Below are positions 48,801 through 57,683 of a stretch of DNA of 58,311 bases, one piece after another; the first letter of the stretch is position 1, and each line of letters starts with the position of its first letter. Source of the DNA: Bolinopsis microptera (taxonomy: Eukaryota; Ctenophora; Tentaculata; Lobata; Bolinopsidae); the NCBI RefSeq assembly GCF_026151205.1, contig NC_087080.1, positions 64,001 through 122,311 on the forward strand. The letters are read 5' to 3'. The position numbers and the translations under genes are program-made. The notes beneath the pieces were generated by a model. It did no database searches and was not told where the DNA came from. It worked only from the letters and a program-made list of their open reading frames with translations.

Positions 48801-48985
48801 TAGTTACACTACTAGTTACCATAGTTACACTACTAGTTACCATAACTTTACACTACTAGTTACAATATCATGACGTACCTTCTGCGGAGTTGGCCGTGTT
48901 TGATGAGCAGAGCACTGGTGTCCTCGTTGTCTGTCACCACGTTATACAACCTCCCCCCAGCGGCAACCTCTAGAGCCATCGCGTA
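39743..48985 (-). CDS. SMC2 condensin subunit, C-terminal half (six exons, 5' end outside)
   Basis: Condensin core ATPase that compacts and segregates mitotic chromosomes in the nucleus with SMC4. Six minus-strand exons, 5' to 3': 48985-48879, 48765-about 47505, about 45077/45072-44839, 42600-42472, 42035-41905 and 39869-39743. They encode the second half of the hinge ([15 protein letters not shown]), the returning coiled coil, then the C-terminal head: [15 protein letters not shown], the ABC signature [15 protein letters not shown], Walker B LYILDEVDAALD and [13 protein letters not shown]. The tail is Lys-rich and ends at TAG 39743-39745. Phases match at four of five junctions, all GT-AG; the junction between exons 2 and 3 is unclear. 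The N-terminal head (Walker A) and first coil are not found in the window. The upstream intron begins in a GGA/TCC tract and is followed by retroelements. Every visible intron is a minisatellite. The residues needed for ATPase function are intact, so it is probably a live gene. Confidence 0.93.
39894..41884. repeat. 41-bp minisatellite filling SMC2 intron 5, about 48 copies
   Basis: The unit begins AACCAATCAGAGCACAGTAC and continues with CACACCACGTGACACAAACT. It occupies nearly all of the 2.03-kb intron 39870-41904. Variants are few (CATGTG, CACGCG, GTATTC) and recur in blocks. Each unit holds a CCAAT box and usually a CACGTG E-box. Confidence 0.97.
41905..42035 (-). CDS. SMC2 exon 5 (D-loop and H-loop region)
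   Basis: Acceptor CTCTCCAG|GTGGAC at 42035, donor TTCAG|GTAAAT after 41905. Encodes [16 protein letters not shown], then [20 protein letters not shown]. The final Arg codon is split AG/G with exon 6. Confidence 0.97.
42074..42470. repeat. 9-bp minisatellite AGTATAATT filling SMC2 intron 4, about 44 copies
   Basis: Runs from just after the donor (42471) to about 38 bp from the acceptor side. Variants AATATAATT and AGTATAATA cluster in blocks. The period is a multiple of three, so all-Ile or Tyr-Asn open frames appear and are spurious. Confidence 0.97.
42472..42600 (-). CDS. SMC2 exon 4 (ABC signature and Walker B)
   Basis: Acceptor AATTGCAG|GTTGGG at 42600, donor GACGAG|GTAATT after 42472. 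43 codons, phase 0 both ends: [20 protein letters not shown] through [10 protein letters not shown]. Confidence 0.97.
42701..44880. repeat. 61-bp minisatellite in SMC2 intron 3, about 36 copies, each with a 5' splice site
   Basis: On the minus strand each unit is 41 bases identical to the 3' end of exon 3 (from CTTTGGAGGGGAGACC to GAAGTCAAG) followed by 20 intronic bases starting GTAAGTGCTAATG. The first unit is the genuine exon end (donor after 44839). Copies are nearly identical, with a few lacking one C or carrying GGTCCCCC for GGTCTCCC on the plus strand. 61 is not a multiple of three. Confidence 0.98.
44839..45077 (-). CDS. SMC2 exon 3 (end of coil, start of C-terminal head)
   Basis: Encodes [15 protein letters not shown] through [15 protein letters not shown] to GLEVK. 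The donor CAAG|GTAAGT after 44839 is strong. The acceptor could be after CTAG (start 45077, phase 1) or after GGGGAG (start 45072, phase 0). Only the latter fits the phase-0 donor at 47505 and would drop the dipeptide GE. Confidence 0.8.
45082..47528. repeat. 21-bp minisatellite with about 16 exon-derived spacers in SMC2 intron 2
   Basis: Plus-strand unit GTTACCATAGTTACACTACT+A, about 90-100 copies with GTTACCATGG and ACACCATTA variants. They are punctuated by copies of coding sequence GCAGGTGCATTG, near 45081, 45260, 45452, 45603, 45713, 45785, 45893, 46070, 46224, 46330, 46551, 46875, 47094, 47230, 47379 and 47509. About ten carry the longer form ending CTCTCATG. The copies match the MRAMHLL codons at the junction of exons 2 and 3. 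Confidence 0.97.
47505..48765 (-). CDS. SMC2 exon 2 (hinge end and long coiled coil)
   Basis: Acceptor CCGCAG|GTACGTC at 48765. Encodes [12 protein letters not shown], the hinge end with [11 protein letters not shown], then about 300 residues rich in E, K and L heptads, ending [11 protein letters not shown]. The 3' end is uncertain: GTAGAG after 47505 (phase 0) or GTAACT after 47500 (phase 2) could be donors. Read-through stops at TAA within the minisatellite. Confidence 0.85.
48766..48878 (-). other. SMC2 intron 1, 113 bp, made of the same 21-bp unit
   Basis: Contains about four copies of the 21-bp unit of intron 2. The donor and acceptor edges are direct repeats: CCGCAGAAGGTACGTCATGA at the 5' exon/intron edge and CCGCAGGTACGTCATGATA at the 3' intron/exon edge. 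Confidence 0.92.
48879..48985 (-). CDS. SMC2 exon 1 of those visible (hinge)
   Basis: Acceptor AACCAG|TACGCG at 48985 (weak, purine-rich GGA tract upstream). Translates [20 protein letters not shown] and continues to HGQLRR, the SMC2 hinge. Donor AGAAG|GTACGT after 48879; the codon for Arg is split AG/G. 107 bp. Confidence 0.85.
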
Positions 48986-49000
48986 CTGGTTATCAGGTTA

Positions 49001-49636
49001 TCCTCCTCCTCCTCCTCCTCCTCCTCCTCCTCCTCCTCCTCCTCCTCCTCCTCCTCCTCCTCCTCCTCCTCCTCCTCCTCCTCCTCCTCCTCCTCCTCCT
49101 CCTCCTCCTCCTCCTCCTCCTCCTCCTCCTCCTCCTCCTCCTCCTCCTCCTCCTCCTCCTCCTCCTCCTCCTCCTCCTCCTCCTCCTCCTCCTCCTCCTC
49201 CTCCTCCTCCTCCTCCTCCTCCTCCTCCTCCTCCTCCTCCTCCTCCTCCTCCTCCTCCTCCTCCTCCTCCTCCTCCTCCTCCTCCTCCTCCTCCTCCTCC
49301 TCCTCCTCCTCCTCCTCCTCCTCCTCCTCCTCCTCCTCCTCCTCCTCCTCCTCCTCCTCCTCCTCCTCCTCCTCCTCCTCCTCCTCCTCCTCCTCCTCCT
49401 CCTCCTCCTCCTCCTCCTCTCCTCCTCCTCCTCCTCCTCCTCCTCCTCCTCCTCCTCCTCCTCCTCCTCCTCCTCCTCCTCCTCCTCCTCCTCCTCCTCC
49501 TCCTCCTCCTCCTCCTCCTCCTCCTCCTCCTCCTCCTCCTCCTCCTCCTCCTCCTCCTCCTCCTCCTCCTCCTCCTCCTCCTCCTCCTCCTCCTCCTCCT
49601 CCTCCTCCTCCTCCTCCTCCTCCTCCTCCTCCTCCT
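49001..49636. repeat. (CTC)n trinucleotide tract, about 212 units
   Basis: Essentially perfect CTC/GGA repeat, with one register change near 49419. It lies 16 bp from the acceptor of SMC2 exon 1, in the next upstream intron. Polypurine on the SMC2 coding strand. Confidence 0.98.
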
Positions 49637-49956
49637 TACTATTTTATTTTGAGTAATAAGATCGTGATAGTGTCTTGGTAGCTAAATCTAATTTGCACCG
49701 TAATTATAAATTTTTACAAAATAATATCCGAAAACTTTGTCGGTTCATTAGATCATTGATCTCGAGCAAAATAAATCCAATTACACATATTATAAAGCAG
49801 ATCAAGGTCGCCGCAATTTATCGAAGACCGGAATTTTTCAAACAACTCTACAACTCAAAAGCTGTCAACTTTCGTCTGAAGACGAAATTGTCACGCGTAT
49901 TATATTAACCAATCAGAGCACAGTATTCACACCACGCGTATTAAATTAACCTAAGT
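49637..49956. other. AT-rich DNA, probably SMC2 intron
   Basis: No exon recognised on the minus strand. Contains a partial copy of the 41-bp unit at 49907-49937, flanked by near-identical CACGCGTATTATATTAACC and CACGCGTATTAAATTAACC. Confidence 0.5.
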
Positions 49957-49972
49957 ACATATTTGGAGGAGA
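49957..49972. repeat. Left target-site duplication of the LINE at 49973
   Basis: ACATATTTGGAGGAGA, identical to 50765-50780. Confidence 0.9.
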
Positions 49973-50764
49973 TTCTCAAAGACTGGAACCTCCAAGTAAG
50001 TTATTTTAAAACTGGACTCAGTACCTTCTACCTGGCGAAAAAAATCCGATAAAGACACAAACGGACAGCCATCAGCTAATAACGAACCATGGCGAAGTAA
50101 TAAGTCACTAGGTTCCTTACTGTGTACTGAGAAGGACATTCAAAGAAGGAGAATCCTAGCTGAGATTGCTTTTAAGAACTTTGAAAAAGTATGGTTGTCC
50201 GGTAAGAAAATTTCCTTTGAAAGAAAGCTGAGGTTTTATGATGCTCAAGTTGTATCTGTATTGATTTATAACTCAAATAGTTGGAGTCCTAAGAAAGCAA
50301 CCATGGAGAAAATGGACACACTTCATCGTAGACACCTCAGGTCCACTTTAAACATCAAATGGCCTAAAGGTATGATCAGCAACAAAGCATTGTATGTAAG
50401 GTGCAAAGTCGAAAAGTTATCCAAGCGTATCGAACACCAGCGGTGGAAGATGTTTGGACACATTCTCAGGAGTATGCAGAACACCCCAGCCCAAAGGCCT
50501 TCTCTTTTGCTATTGAATCAGATAATTTATTCATTGGAAGATTGGGGAGACCTAGAATGAACTTTTTATCTGTTTTAAGAAGTGAAATAAGTAGTAGAAA
50601 TTTGCAAATGGACAACTTGCATGATTTGAACAAAATTGGAGATATAGCTGCATGCAACAGATGTTGGGAAAATCTGTTTCAAGGGTACAGTTTACCGCAT
50701 TAAGGTATTTTTAAGAATCATTTTTGACGGTAAGATCCTGTTTTATAATATAATAATAATAATA
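49973..50764 (+). mobile_element. 5'-truncated non-LTR retrotransposon insertion
   Basis: Bounded by a 16-bp target-site duplication. Plus-strand coding starts at the left edge (DWNLQVSYFKTGLSTFYLAKK) and continues after stops and frameshifts with KSLGSLLCTEKDIQRRR, then AFKNFEKVWLSGKKISFERK, LIYNSNSWSPKKA and LNIKWPKGMISNKALYVRC. This is the region after a LINE reverse transcriptase. A frameshift at about 50490 moves to the frame ending YSLPH at 50703. The 3' end has a short ATAATAATAATAAC tail, as in L2/CR1-like elements that end in microsatellites. No endonuclease or RT core; dead on arrival. Confidence 0.88.
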
Positions 50765-50780
50765 ACATATTTGGAGGAGA
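50765..50780. repeat. Right target-site duplication of the LINE at 49973
   Basis: ACATATTTGGAGGAGA, identical to 49957-49972. Confidence 0.9.
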
Positions 50781-51126
50781 GCTGACATAATATGAACAGT
50801 CACCAACTTAGGGAGATTTAGCGCGTTCGTTATGCGATATAATGATCTAATGTTGAAGGAACTATTCTGTTGTTGTTCTATTCTGGAATGTGAATGATGT
50901 AAACAAAGCCCGGTTATTAGTGTGTGTGTAATTATATTCTCATCTCGAGGTCTCGGTGTTGCGTGCGGTTCTAGCCTTTGTCATTTGAACAGCTTAAATT
51001 TGCCGTTACTTAGTCACTGATATTGCCGTCTAAGTAATTTCATAATATCTTAAGATAATTTCTTAATTTGTTAAATAGTTTCTTAATAAGTTTAACGTTA
51101 GATGATATCAGTATTAGTTAACATAT
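50781..51126. other. AT-rich spacer
   Basis: No gene recognised. Confidence 0.5.
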
Positions 51127-52035
51127 GACTTACTTGACTTACTTGACTTAAGGCGGGTAGTATTCCCGAGATCCATTGACAACAGTTCTCCACAGCTTTC
51201 TGTCCTCCATCAGTCTAGCTATCTCATCTACTGATTTCAGCCCAGTATCTGCTTTTAGGTTATCTAGTAGTGTTAGGTAAGGTCGCCCCCTGTTAGTATG
51301 CCCATGACTCGGCTTCCAGAGGATCAGTTTGTTCAGTGTCAGCTCCGGATGTCGGTGAGCATGACCTGCAAATCTGAGCCTTCGTTGGGTTATCTTGGAG
51401 CTGACTTTAGGAAGATCACCGTACAGACTGTGGTTGCTGACATGGTCTCGATATTGATTGATGTTAAGGGCCATTCTTAACATTCGTGTATAGCAACCAT
51501 CAACCATCTTCTCCAGCCTTTTCGTCATAGTCCAAGTCTCAGAACCGTATAGAAGCACCGACTCGACTAGTGCTGTGAACACTCTGGTCTTGATAGACTT
51601 TCTAAGGTTAGATTTCCAAAGTTTTTTTGAGAGTGTGGCATGCTCCCCATGCTCTTCCTTTCCTAACCCTGATATCACTCTCACTGTCTCTGATTCTAGA
51701 ACCAAGATAGGCAAAGTCTTCCACGTGCTCTATTGAGTTGTTACCCAGGGACTTGATGGTATCAGGGTTCTCGATGTTCTGAGAAATGAATTTGGTTTTC
51801 CCTTCATTCATTTTAAGTCCCACTGTAGCAGCAACTCTTTCTACCTCTAGCATCAGCATCTCTGCCTCCTTTACAGTATCTGCTATCAGAGCAATGTCAT
51901 CTGCAAAACCAGTGTCTGTTATCTTCTCCGCCTTGACTCTCCTACTCCGATAAGGCTTAATGGTAAATCCTATTTCAGGATGCTTGCTTAAGGCTTGTCT
52001 CATGCAATAGTCAAGGGCTATTAATAGAGTATCTG
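51127..52035 (-). pseudogene. RTE-like non-LTR retrotransposon 3' fragment
   Basis: Minus-strand translation starts in truncated reverse transcriptase (LIALDYCMRQALSKHPEIGF) and includes the catalytic box FADDIAL, then AYLGSRIRDSESDIRVRKGR. After a frameshift at about 51640 it gives KSNLRKSIKTRVFTALVESV, LLYGSETWT, LRFAGHAHRHPELTLNKLI and NRGRPYLTLLDNLK, ending at TAA 51150. The 3' end is a short TCAAGTAAG tandem, typical of RTE-clade tails. 5'-truncated at about 52035; no target-site duplication was spotted. Confidence 0.85.
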
Positions 52036-52564
52036 GTCAAAACCTGGCACAACTTAGCGAGTTAACGAGGTTTGGGATGTTATTTGTGCTCCTTAGGGTC
52101 TCTACTTCAAAAAAAATTTGGGTGGATAATTTTTTATGTGTGTTTAAACCCGTGACCACGCCCTTTTTAGAGCGTGGGAAAAATTTGACCAAAATGATTG
52201 AAATTTGCCTATATAATTTGATGAAGGTTTCTAAATGGCTTTTTATAATAATATCAGTATAACTAGAATACAAACATGGTAAAATAATATAAATCAAACT
52301 CAAGTGACGCCTTAACCACGCCCATTTACGCCATTTTTGGCGCAAAATGTTTAAATTTTAAATTTTGTTGTAGCATCATGACGTGGGGTATCAAACTTTA
52401 AGTTTATTGACTCGAGAAGATGATTAATAATGAAATTTTGCTCCCCAGAGGCTCTCTTAAGTGAGTAATCTGTTCAAATAACTAATAAGACTCGGCATTA
52501 TAACGCAAATTATCATTAGAAAGAAGTCTAAATCAAGAAAAAAATCGGAAACTTTCAATTAAAT
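52036..52564. other. Non-coding spacer
   Basis: No gene recognised between the RTE fragment and the stop codon of the CXC-family gene. Confidence 0.5.
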
Positions 52565-55500
52565 TCATCTATTCTTACAATTGACACAAAGACAATAGTC
52601 AGTACATTTCAATTGTCCTTCTGCTTTGAAGCATGAACAAACTTTCTTTTGACAACCTGTTTTGCACTTGCAAGTTTTAAACAGGTCGTCAGGTAGCAAG
52701 TTTAAGTTCTTGCAAGGGAACAGTTCGCCTTCGATATCTACCCAACCAAAATCTTTTGGTTGCAGGTGGGTATAATCCATCGCTAAAAGATCACTGCATA
52801 CCTTGTACAGAAACCACCATCGTTTGATATGTCCTTCTATGATAGAGTGCGAAGTAGGTTCTAATTCCAGAACTGAGCTGGTCTTCTTCCATGTAAGAAC
52901 CCTGAGCTCATCAAAGGTTTTGGCTAGACACGTGCTCCTACAACTTGCAGCAACCTGCACTAAGTACTGCTCAGCTTCTTGGATTTGCTCGTCATCCAGG
53001 GTAAACTTCTCCCCAAACTCTTTCAATGCAACCTCAGGGTTGGCATTAAGGCTGCTCTTCTTTGTCCCTATCTTACTTAGGTAGTCCGCCCCCGTCCCCA
53101 AGTGGGCCTTCAGTAGAGTCTTGCAGAATTGTTCCCCCAGGTTCAAATACATTGTATGTATAGGAAACATCTTTTTGTTGCTCCCTCGGCCCTTCTGGAG
53201 ATACAGTTTGTGTAGTCCTTGTCGACTGAAATGTTTGAAGTAGAACAGCAAAAGTATCAAGACATCAGTATCATCAGAAATTACAGTGACAGAAGACCGT
53301 GAACAGTTGATGACATCCCATTGAATGTGTGGAATTAACCTCATATCTGCCTCTTCAAATGGTAGTTGAAGTTCGCATATTTCAGCAATATCCATAGCGC
53401 TGTTCAGATGTTGAGCTGGAATTGAATCTTCTCCATCTACAGTGCCGCTAACTATCAATTGTCTATTTACTCTCTTGGCCAAATGAAGCAAATATGACTT
53501 GGCAAAACATTGAAACTTTACCTTGTTCTCACTTAGTGGCCAAAACTTCCCCATTTGTTCTGGTACCTTTGTGTTTTCGTTGATCATGGCAACTCTGATC
53601 ACACCCTTAGCCTCAGCAAGCCTTATTCGTCGTTCACCACTCTTTAGAGATAAGTCAAGATAGCTATCAAATATGATATGAATCAACTCGGCAGTAGGGT
53701 TGTTCTTCAAAATTCTTGCAAAAGCTTCAGCAATCATGGAACCGAATGTCCAAGAGACATGCTTCCAGGTTAGATTAAAACAAAGTGGCGCGGAAGGCTC
53801 TTGAACTGCCTTGTCAAGACTCTGGCCTCTGATGTAAGACATAAAGTCAATAACAACAGCATTGTTTTCACCTGGAAGGTAGTTGTAATCGTCTTCTGTT
53901 AGCTTTGCACGGCTTTCAACTTCTCCGCACATTTCATGTTTTCTGGGCTTCTCCATAAGCAGGCCATCAAACAGAGGACTATACCTTGTAAGATCGTACT
54001 GTAATACTTCATGTAGATCACCTTTCTTTTCTTTGGCTATGTTCAAAGTTTTAATTGCCATCCTTGAAGACTTTTCATTCTTTTTGACTGCTTTTGAACT
54101 GTCGTCAAATTTAACTGATGGTACGTGATCAATGGGTAAGAGATTGTGCTTTGTGATCTTATCTGACAGGAGCCTGGTCTTATCAACATAAACGAGCTTG
54201 TGAAATTCATTATATTTTTCTTCCGCTTGTTCGAAGAATTGGCAATGTTGATCAGCGATATATTCATCTGCATAAACTTGCGTAACAATGTTTTTAACTT
54301 GACCAAGATTTCCTTGGAGGAAAGGATTACCCTGTAAGCTGATGTATTCCGCAAGATTTTGAGTATGTCCATTAATCTCTTTAGTTTTTGATGGACGAAG
54401 ATGATGATGAACTTGCATTTCAGAGTTGCCTAACTGATTGGAGTTCGTTATCTCTCTATATGCGTTTGTTATTGCGAGCTCTTCGTGGTATATCAGGCAC
54501 CACTCCGCAACATAATCAGCTGATTTAGTGTTGCCAATTATCCCATGAGAACTCTTGGCACTCTTGTTGATAGTCTGCTCAAGAGCTAGGTCAGGGGATA
54601 CCGCATTAAAAGACCCAGGTGTTCTCTTAACAACGAAATTTCTTTTTATGAATGAATCATAAAGTTCAGGGTGAGTTATCTTTGCCCTTTTTAGGAGCTC
54701 AAGATGAAAAGATCCGTAGCGTAAATAATTCAAAGCATCACAGCCCAAAAAAATTGGAAGGAGGCGTTCCAAAGTTTTCATGTTAAGGAAGAAGTCTCCA
54801 TCTCTCTCAGAACGCACAAAATCTTTAATCGTGTCTATGATTTTCACAAAGTTGAGCCAAAATCTACATTGTGATGATTTTTCACTACATTTGATTGAGA
54901 ACGCTTCAATATCGTCCATTAGTCGTTTCACCTCTTTACATGTTTGCAGTTCAGAAATTAAAGTCGTCGATTCAGTTTTACTGTTTTGTACAAGAGCACA
55001 TTGCAGCTGGTCAAGTTTCTTTATTGCTATTGAGTAGTTGTTCATAGAATTCTCTTTCCAGAAAGCTTCCATTTTGAGTTTGGTAAGTGCATCACCTAAC
55101 ATCATCAAACCATCAAATGAACGATAATAATGTGAGCCACTCATTACTGCTTCGACAGTTTTCGGTCCAAATATGTTGCACTCAATGTAAGCATCTTCTA
55201 CCCCAGAGCCCCGAACGAACTTACCAGCACAGCGTAATGCAGACTTTGTCAAATGAAAACCGCCGAGGAGAGGAAATATTCGCTCAAAGACGTCAGGTTG
55301 TTGAAGATAAATCTTCGTCACTAGGTGATAAACTCCTTCATCGCATGTAACAGGCAGTGTTTTCTGTTTCAACAGTGCTGCAATACTAGCACAGTTCTGC
55401 AAAAGGCTGTACACTGTCTCTATTTTGGTAATGGGGTGTGGAAAGATGGGAAGGTATCCAACCGTTTTCAGCGGTACATCATTGATAGTTGATGTAAGGA

Positions 55501-55810
55501 CTTCACAACCGGCCCAAGTTGGTATATGTGCGAGTTGCTGAGTTTCTGGGAGTGGAGTTGATATGTTCCTTGTAAGATTAAGTACCTTCTCTTTTCTCTC
55601 ATCAGGTTCGTATTGAAATCTTTCTGATTTGAAGTTTGATGGTAAAGGTTGCTCCTTGCTTCTGAGGTAAAATGGCAGCAATTTCTGGAACGGCAACTTT
55701 GATATGTACTTCCTGCCTGATACTACAAAATCTGTAAGGTGGGAAACTCTGCCTTTGGTAGGAGGGCGGTAGTTTCTTTGACTGAACGGTACATTTTGAT
55801 ACATGACCAA
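52565..55810 (-). CDS. PIN/FEN-like protein with C-terminal CXC cluster (1081-codon frame)
   Basis: Intact frame. Residues 1-640 have no domain I can name. Residues 652-920 have acidic motifs arranged as in PIN/FEN-like nucleases: VVIDFMSY (D655), IIFDSYLD (D715), PFEEADMRLIPH (E819, E820, D822), VISDDTDVLILL (D846, D847, D849) and LGTGADYLSKIGTKK (D908). Residues 1047-1081 are a cysteine cluster (CKCKTGCQKKVCSC...CTDYCLCVNC) resembling half of a tesmin/TSO1 CXC DNA-binding domain. Related uncharacterised proteins are abundant in cnidarians and other invertebrates and look like selfish or multicopy genes; this is from general knowledge, not a search. The ATG at 55810 is only the first in this frame: homologous sequence continues upstream in another frame (THDSVLVMYQNV), so the natural protein is longer. 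Nuclease activity is inferred. Confidence 0.75.
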   Translation of the reverse strand: MVMYQNVPFSQRNYRPPTKGRVSHLTDFVVSGRKYISKLPFQKLLPFYLRSKEQPLPSNFKSERFQYEPDERKEKVLNLTRNISTPLPETQQLAHIPTWAGCEVLTSTINDVPLKTVGYLPIFPHPITKIETVYSLLQNCASIAALLKQKTLPVTCDEGVYHLVTKIYLQQPDVFERIFPLLGGFHLTKSALRCAGKFVRGSGVEDAYIECNIFGPKTVEAVMSGSHYYRSFDGLMMLGDALTKLKMEAFWKENSMNNYSIAIKKLDQLQCALVQNSKTESTTLISELQTCKEVKRLMDDIEAFSIKCSEKSSQCRFWLNFVKIIDTIKDFVRSERDGDFFLNMKTLERLLPIFLGCDALNYLRYGSFHLELLKRAKITHPELYDSFIKRNFVVKRTPGSFNAVSPDLALEQTINKSAKSSHGIIGNTKSADYVAEWCLIYHEELAITNAYREITNSNQLGNSEMQVHHHLRPSKTKEINGHTQNLAEYISLQGNPFLQGNLGQVKNIVTQVYADEYIADQHCQFFEQAEEKYNEFHKLVYVDKTRLLSDKITKHNLLPIDHVPSVKFDDSSKAVKKNEKSSRMAIKTLNIAKEKKGDLHEVLQYDLTRYSPLFDGLLMEKPRKHEMCGEVESRAKLTEDDYNYLPGENNAVVIDFMSYIRGQSLDKAVQEPSAPLCFNLTWKHVSWTFGSMIAEAFARILKNNPTAELIHIIFDSYLDLSLKSGERRIRLAEAKGVIRVAMINENTKVPEQMGKFWPLSENKVKFQCFAKSYLLHLAKRVNRQLIVSGTVDGEDSIPAQHLNSAMDIAEICELQLPFEEADMRLIPHIQWDVINCSRSSVTVISDDTDVLILLLFYFKHFSRQGLHKLYLQKGRGSNKKMFPIHTMYLNLGEQFCKTLLKAHLGTGADYLSKIGTKKSSLNANPEVALKEFGEKFTLDDEQIQEAEQYLVQVAASCRSTCLAKTFDELRVLTWKKTSSVLELEPTSHSIIEGHIKRWWFLYKVCSDLLAMDYTHLQPKDFGWVDIEGELFPCKNLNLLPDDLFKTCKCKTGCQKKVCSCFKAEGQLKCTDYCLCVNCKNR

Positions 55811-57200
55811 GACACTGTCGTGGGTTTCGTTCTTTCAGTTATCGATGATTGGTCATTATGGTCAAAATTATCTATCCCCACACTTGTTTCCTGATTCTCA
55901 TCGAAATTACTCGGCAGCGAGACTTTCATAAGTAAGTACTTGGTCATGATAAATAGCCCTAACAGCGCTCTCAGCCTCAAAAGTTCTGGATAGCTAATGC
56001 AGAATCCCAGGTGGTTGGATGCTGTGATAAGTTCCCTACTGTGACTTTTGTGGTAAATTGCATGAGCTTGCATGATATGCAAAGGTGTTCTTATTGTCCC
56101 ATTATTTGCCATATGATGCATAACCTGAAAGAGAGAGTTTGCTTTGAGAATCTTTTTCGGACTATTTGTTAAAACTGATCCAGTTTCCTCGTTTCCATCT
56201 TCTGTTTCATCGTCAGTTTCTGATATTGTATCTGTTGCCACACTCTTCTGGTACTTGAGGAATGTTGCCTTGCTGATATTAAGCAAACCCCCCAAAAATC
56301 CATTACGGACTCCGGCATTCTTGTTCCCTCAGAGCAGTCTGCAAATCTACAGCATCGCAAAATCTGTCTTCAAGCCCAAAAGTCATTCCTCTCAACTTTC
56401 TTCGTAAAATACTTCCTGCAGATTTCACTTCGTTTAGGACTTGCAGCTTTTGGATCATCGAGGCAGCATCTTTGAGGAGGAAAACACGACTTCGAGTCGC
56501 TTTTCCTGTAGGGTTTACAGAATGACACTTGGTCACAAAATTTGTCAACAATAAATTTTTTAATCTTGTGGTTGTAGAACTTGCTGTCTGGGTGTTTCTG
56601 CAGACAGGAAATCCCGGATACTTGAAACTGGCAGTCCATATTCTCTGTCAATTAGTTCTTCAATCATCGGAGTTACTTGATTTTCGTATATTTTCGTTGT
56701 TGATGGAGAATCAGATGAGATGTAAGTGATTTCACAATGTTTGTGAGCATAGCAATATGATTTCACGCACTCTCTCTCTTCGTCAAATTTATCTCGAATT
56801 TTGTTAATTAGTTCATCGTCGTAGTTATTAACACTTTTAGCAATTAGTGCTTTAATCTGTTCAACGGTCAAGAGATTACGGGATTTATCAACAGGTTCCG
56901 AACATAAAAGGCATTTCGAAAGCAATCTTTGATAGCGGGATAAAAGTGAAGCCAAGCAGTTTTTGTGATAATAGAGATCCTGTGCGATCAGACGTTCGAC
57001 TGAGTCTATATCAGCTAGCCTCACCGCTGCACTTTCATCTTTGAGATGTTTTACAGCCACCAGTACCTGTTTTGCCCTGTCCACTTCACAAATTCTGTAC
57101 TTTTCTCTGATTCTTTTACCATTTATTATAACCTCTACGGAGTCACACCTGAAGCATCCGATAGAATTTAAAACATCCCCTTTCGTCTTCATCTCAGAAC
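55811..57200 (-). pseudogene. Upstream coding part of the PIN/CXC gene, with four frameshifts
   Basis: Minus strand. The exon starts after TTTTTTCAG|GTTCTGAG at 57200: KTKGDVLNSIGCFRCDSVEV, then DLYYHKNCLASLLSR and SEPVDKSRNLL, up to REYGLPVSSIRDFLSAETP. The homologous continuation then jumps frame near 56593 (PDSKFYNHKIKKF), 56480 (LLKDAASMIQKLQVLNEV), 56335 (NAGVRNGFLGGLLNISKATF) and 55815 (THDSVLVMYQNV). Each jump is a single-base indel. Either the copy is decaying or the consensus has indel errors; the 3.2-kb downstream frame is clean, which fits either. No programmed-frameshift heptamer was found at 55815. Confidence 0.65.
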
Positions 57201-57683
57201 CTGAAAAAAGGCATATTATAATAATCATTTGATGGTCTATTGTTTTTTCTTAGGTACTGGTGAAAGATTTAGTATTCCATAATATGTATTTTGTGCAGCA
57301 TCATAAAATGTTGAAGAACAGTAAAAATTTAACATCAAAACATAAACACGAATTGTAAGGATAGAATTAAAAAACAATCAAGCTTATTAATCAATTATTT
57401 GATTGATTATCAGATAAGGTTTTCAACAAGCGATCTTTTCATGACAGATTGGATGTTCATACTTGGAGTATGCCTATTGGAAGGGTTTTGCTCCGCGTAT
57501 TCCGTTCTGTTGTGCTGGTTACTCTTAGTCTCAGTCGACTGTTCACTCTTAAATTGTTTCATATGTCAGCAAACATAATATGGGGCAGAATTTGACGGGG
57601 CTATTAGACGTTGTATTCCCTGTATTAAAATATAAAAAGATAAGACGTTGTGTTCTAGGCAAAGGATCGAAAATTTAACTAAC
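57201..57683. other. Probable intron of the PIN/CXC gene
   Basis: AT-rich, between candidate exons. Ends with the TTTTTTCAG acceptor at 57201-57209. Confidence 0.5.

Noticed and set aside
48870-49652. 260-residue frame of poly-Pro then poly-Leu on the plus strand
   Set aside because: It is the antisense of an SMC2 exon followed by the CTC repeat. The Pro-to-Leu switch is just the register change near 49419.
55795-55830. Programmed -1 ribosomal frameshift joining the two frames of the PIN/CXC gene
   Set aside because: The junction (ACGAAACCCACG) lacks a proper X XXY YYZ slippery heptamer in the zero frame. Three other frame jumps lie within 800 bp, so indels or decay explain it better.
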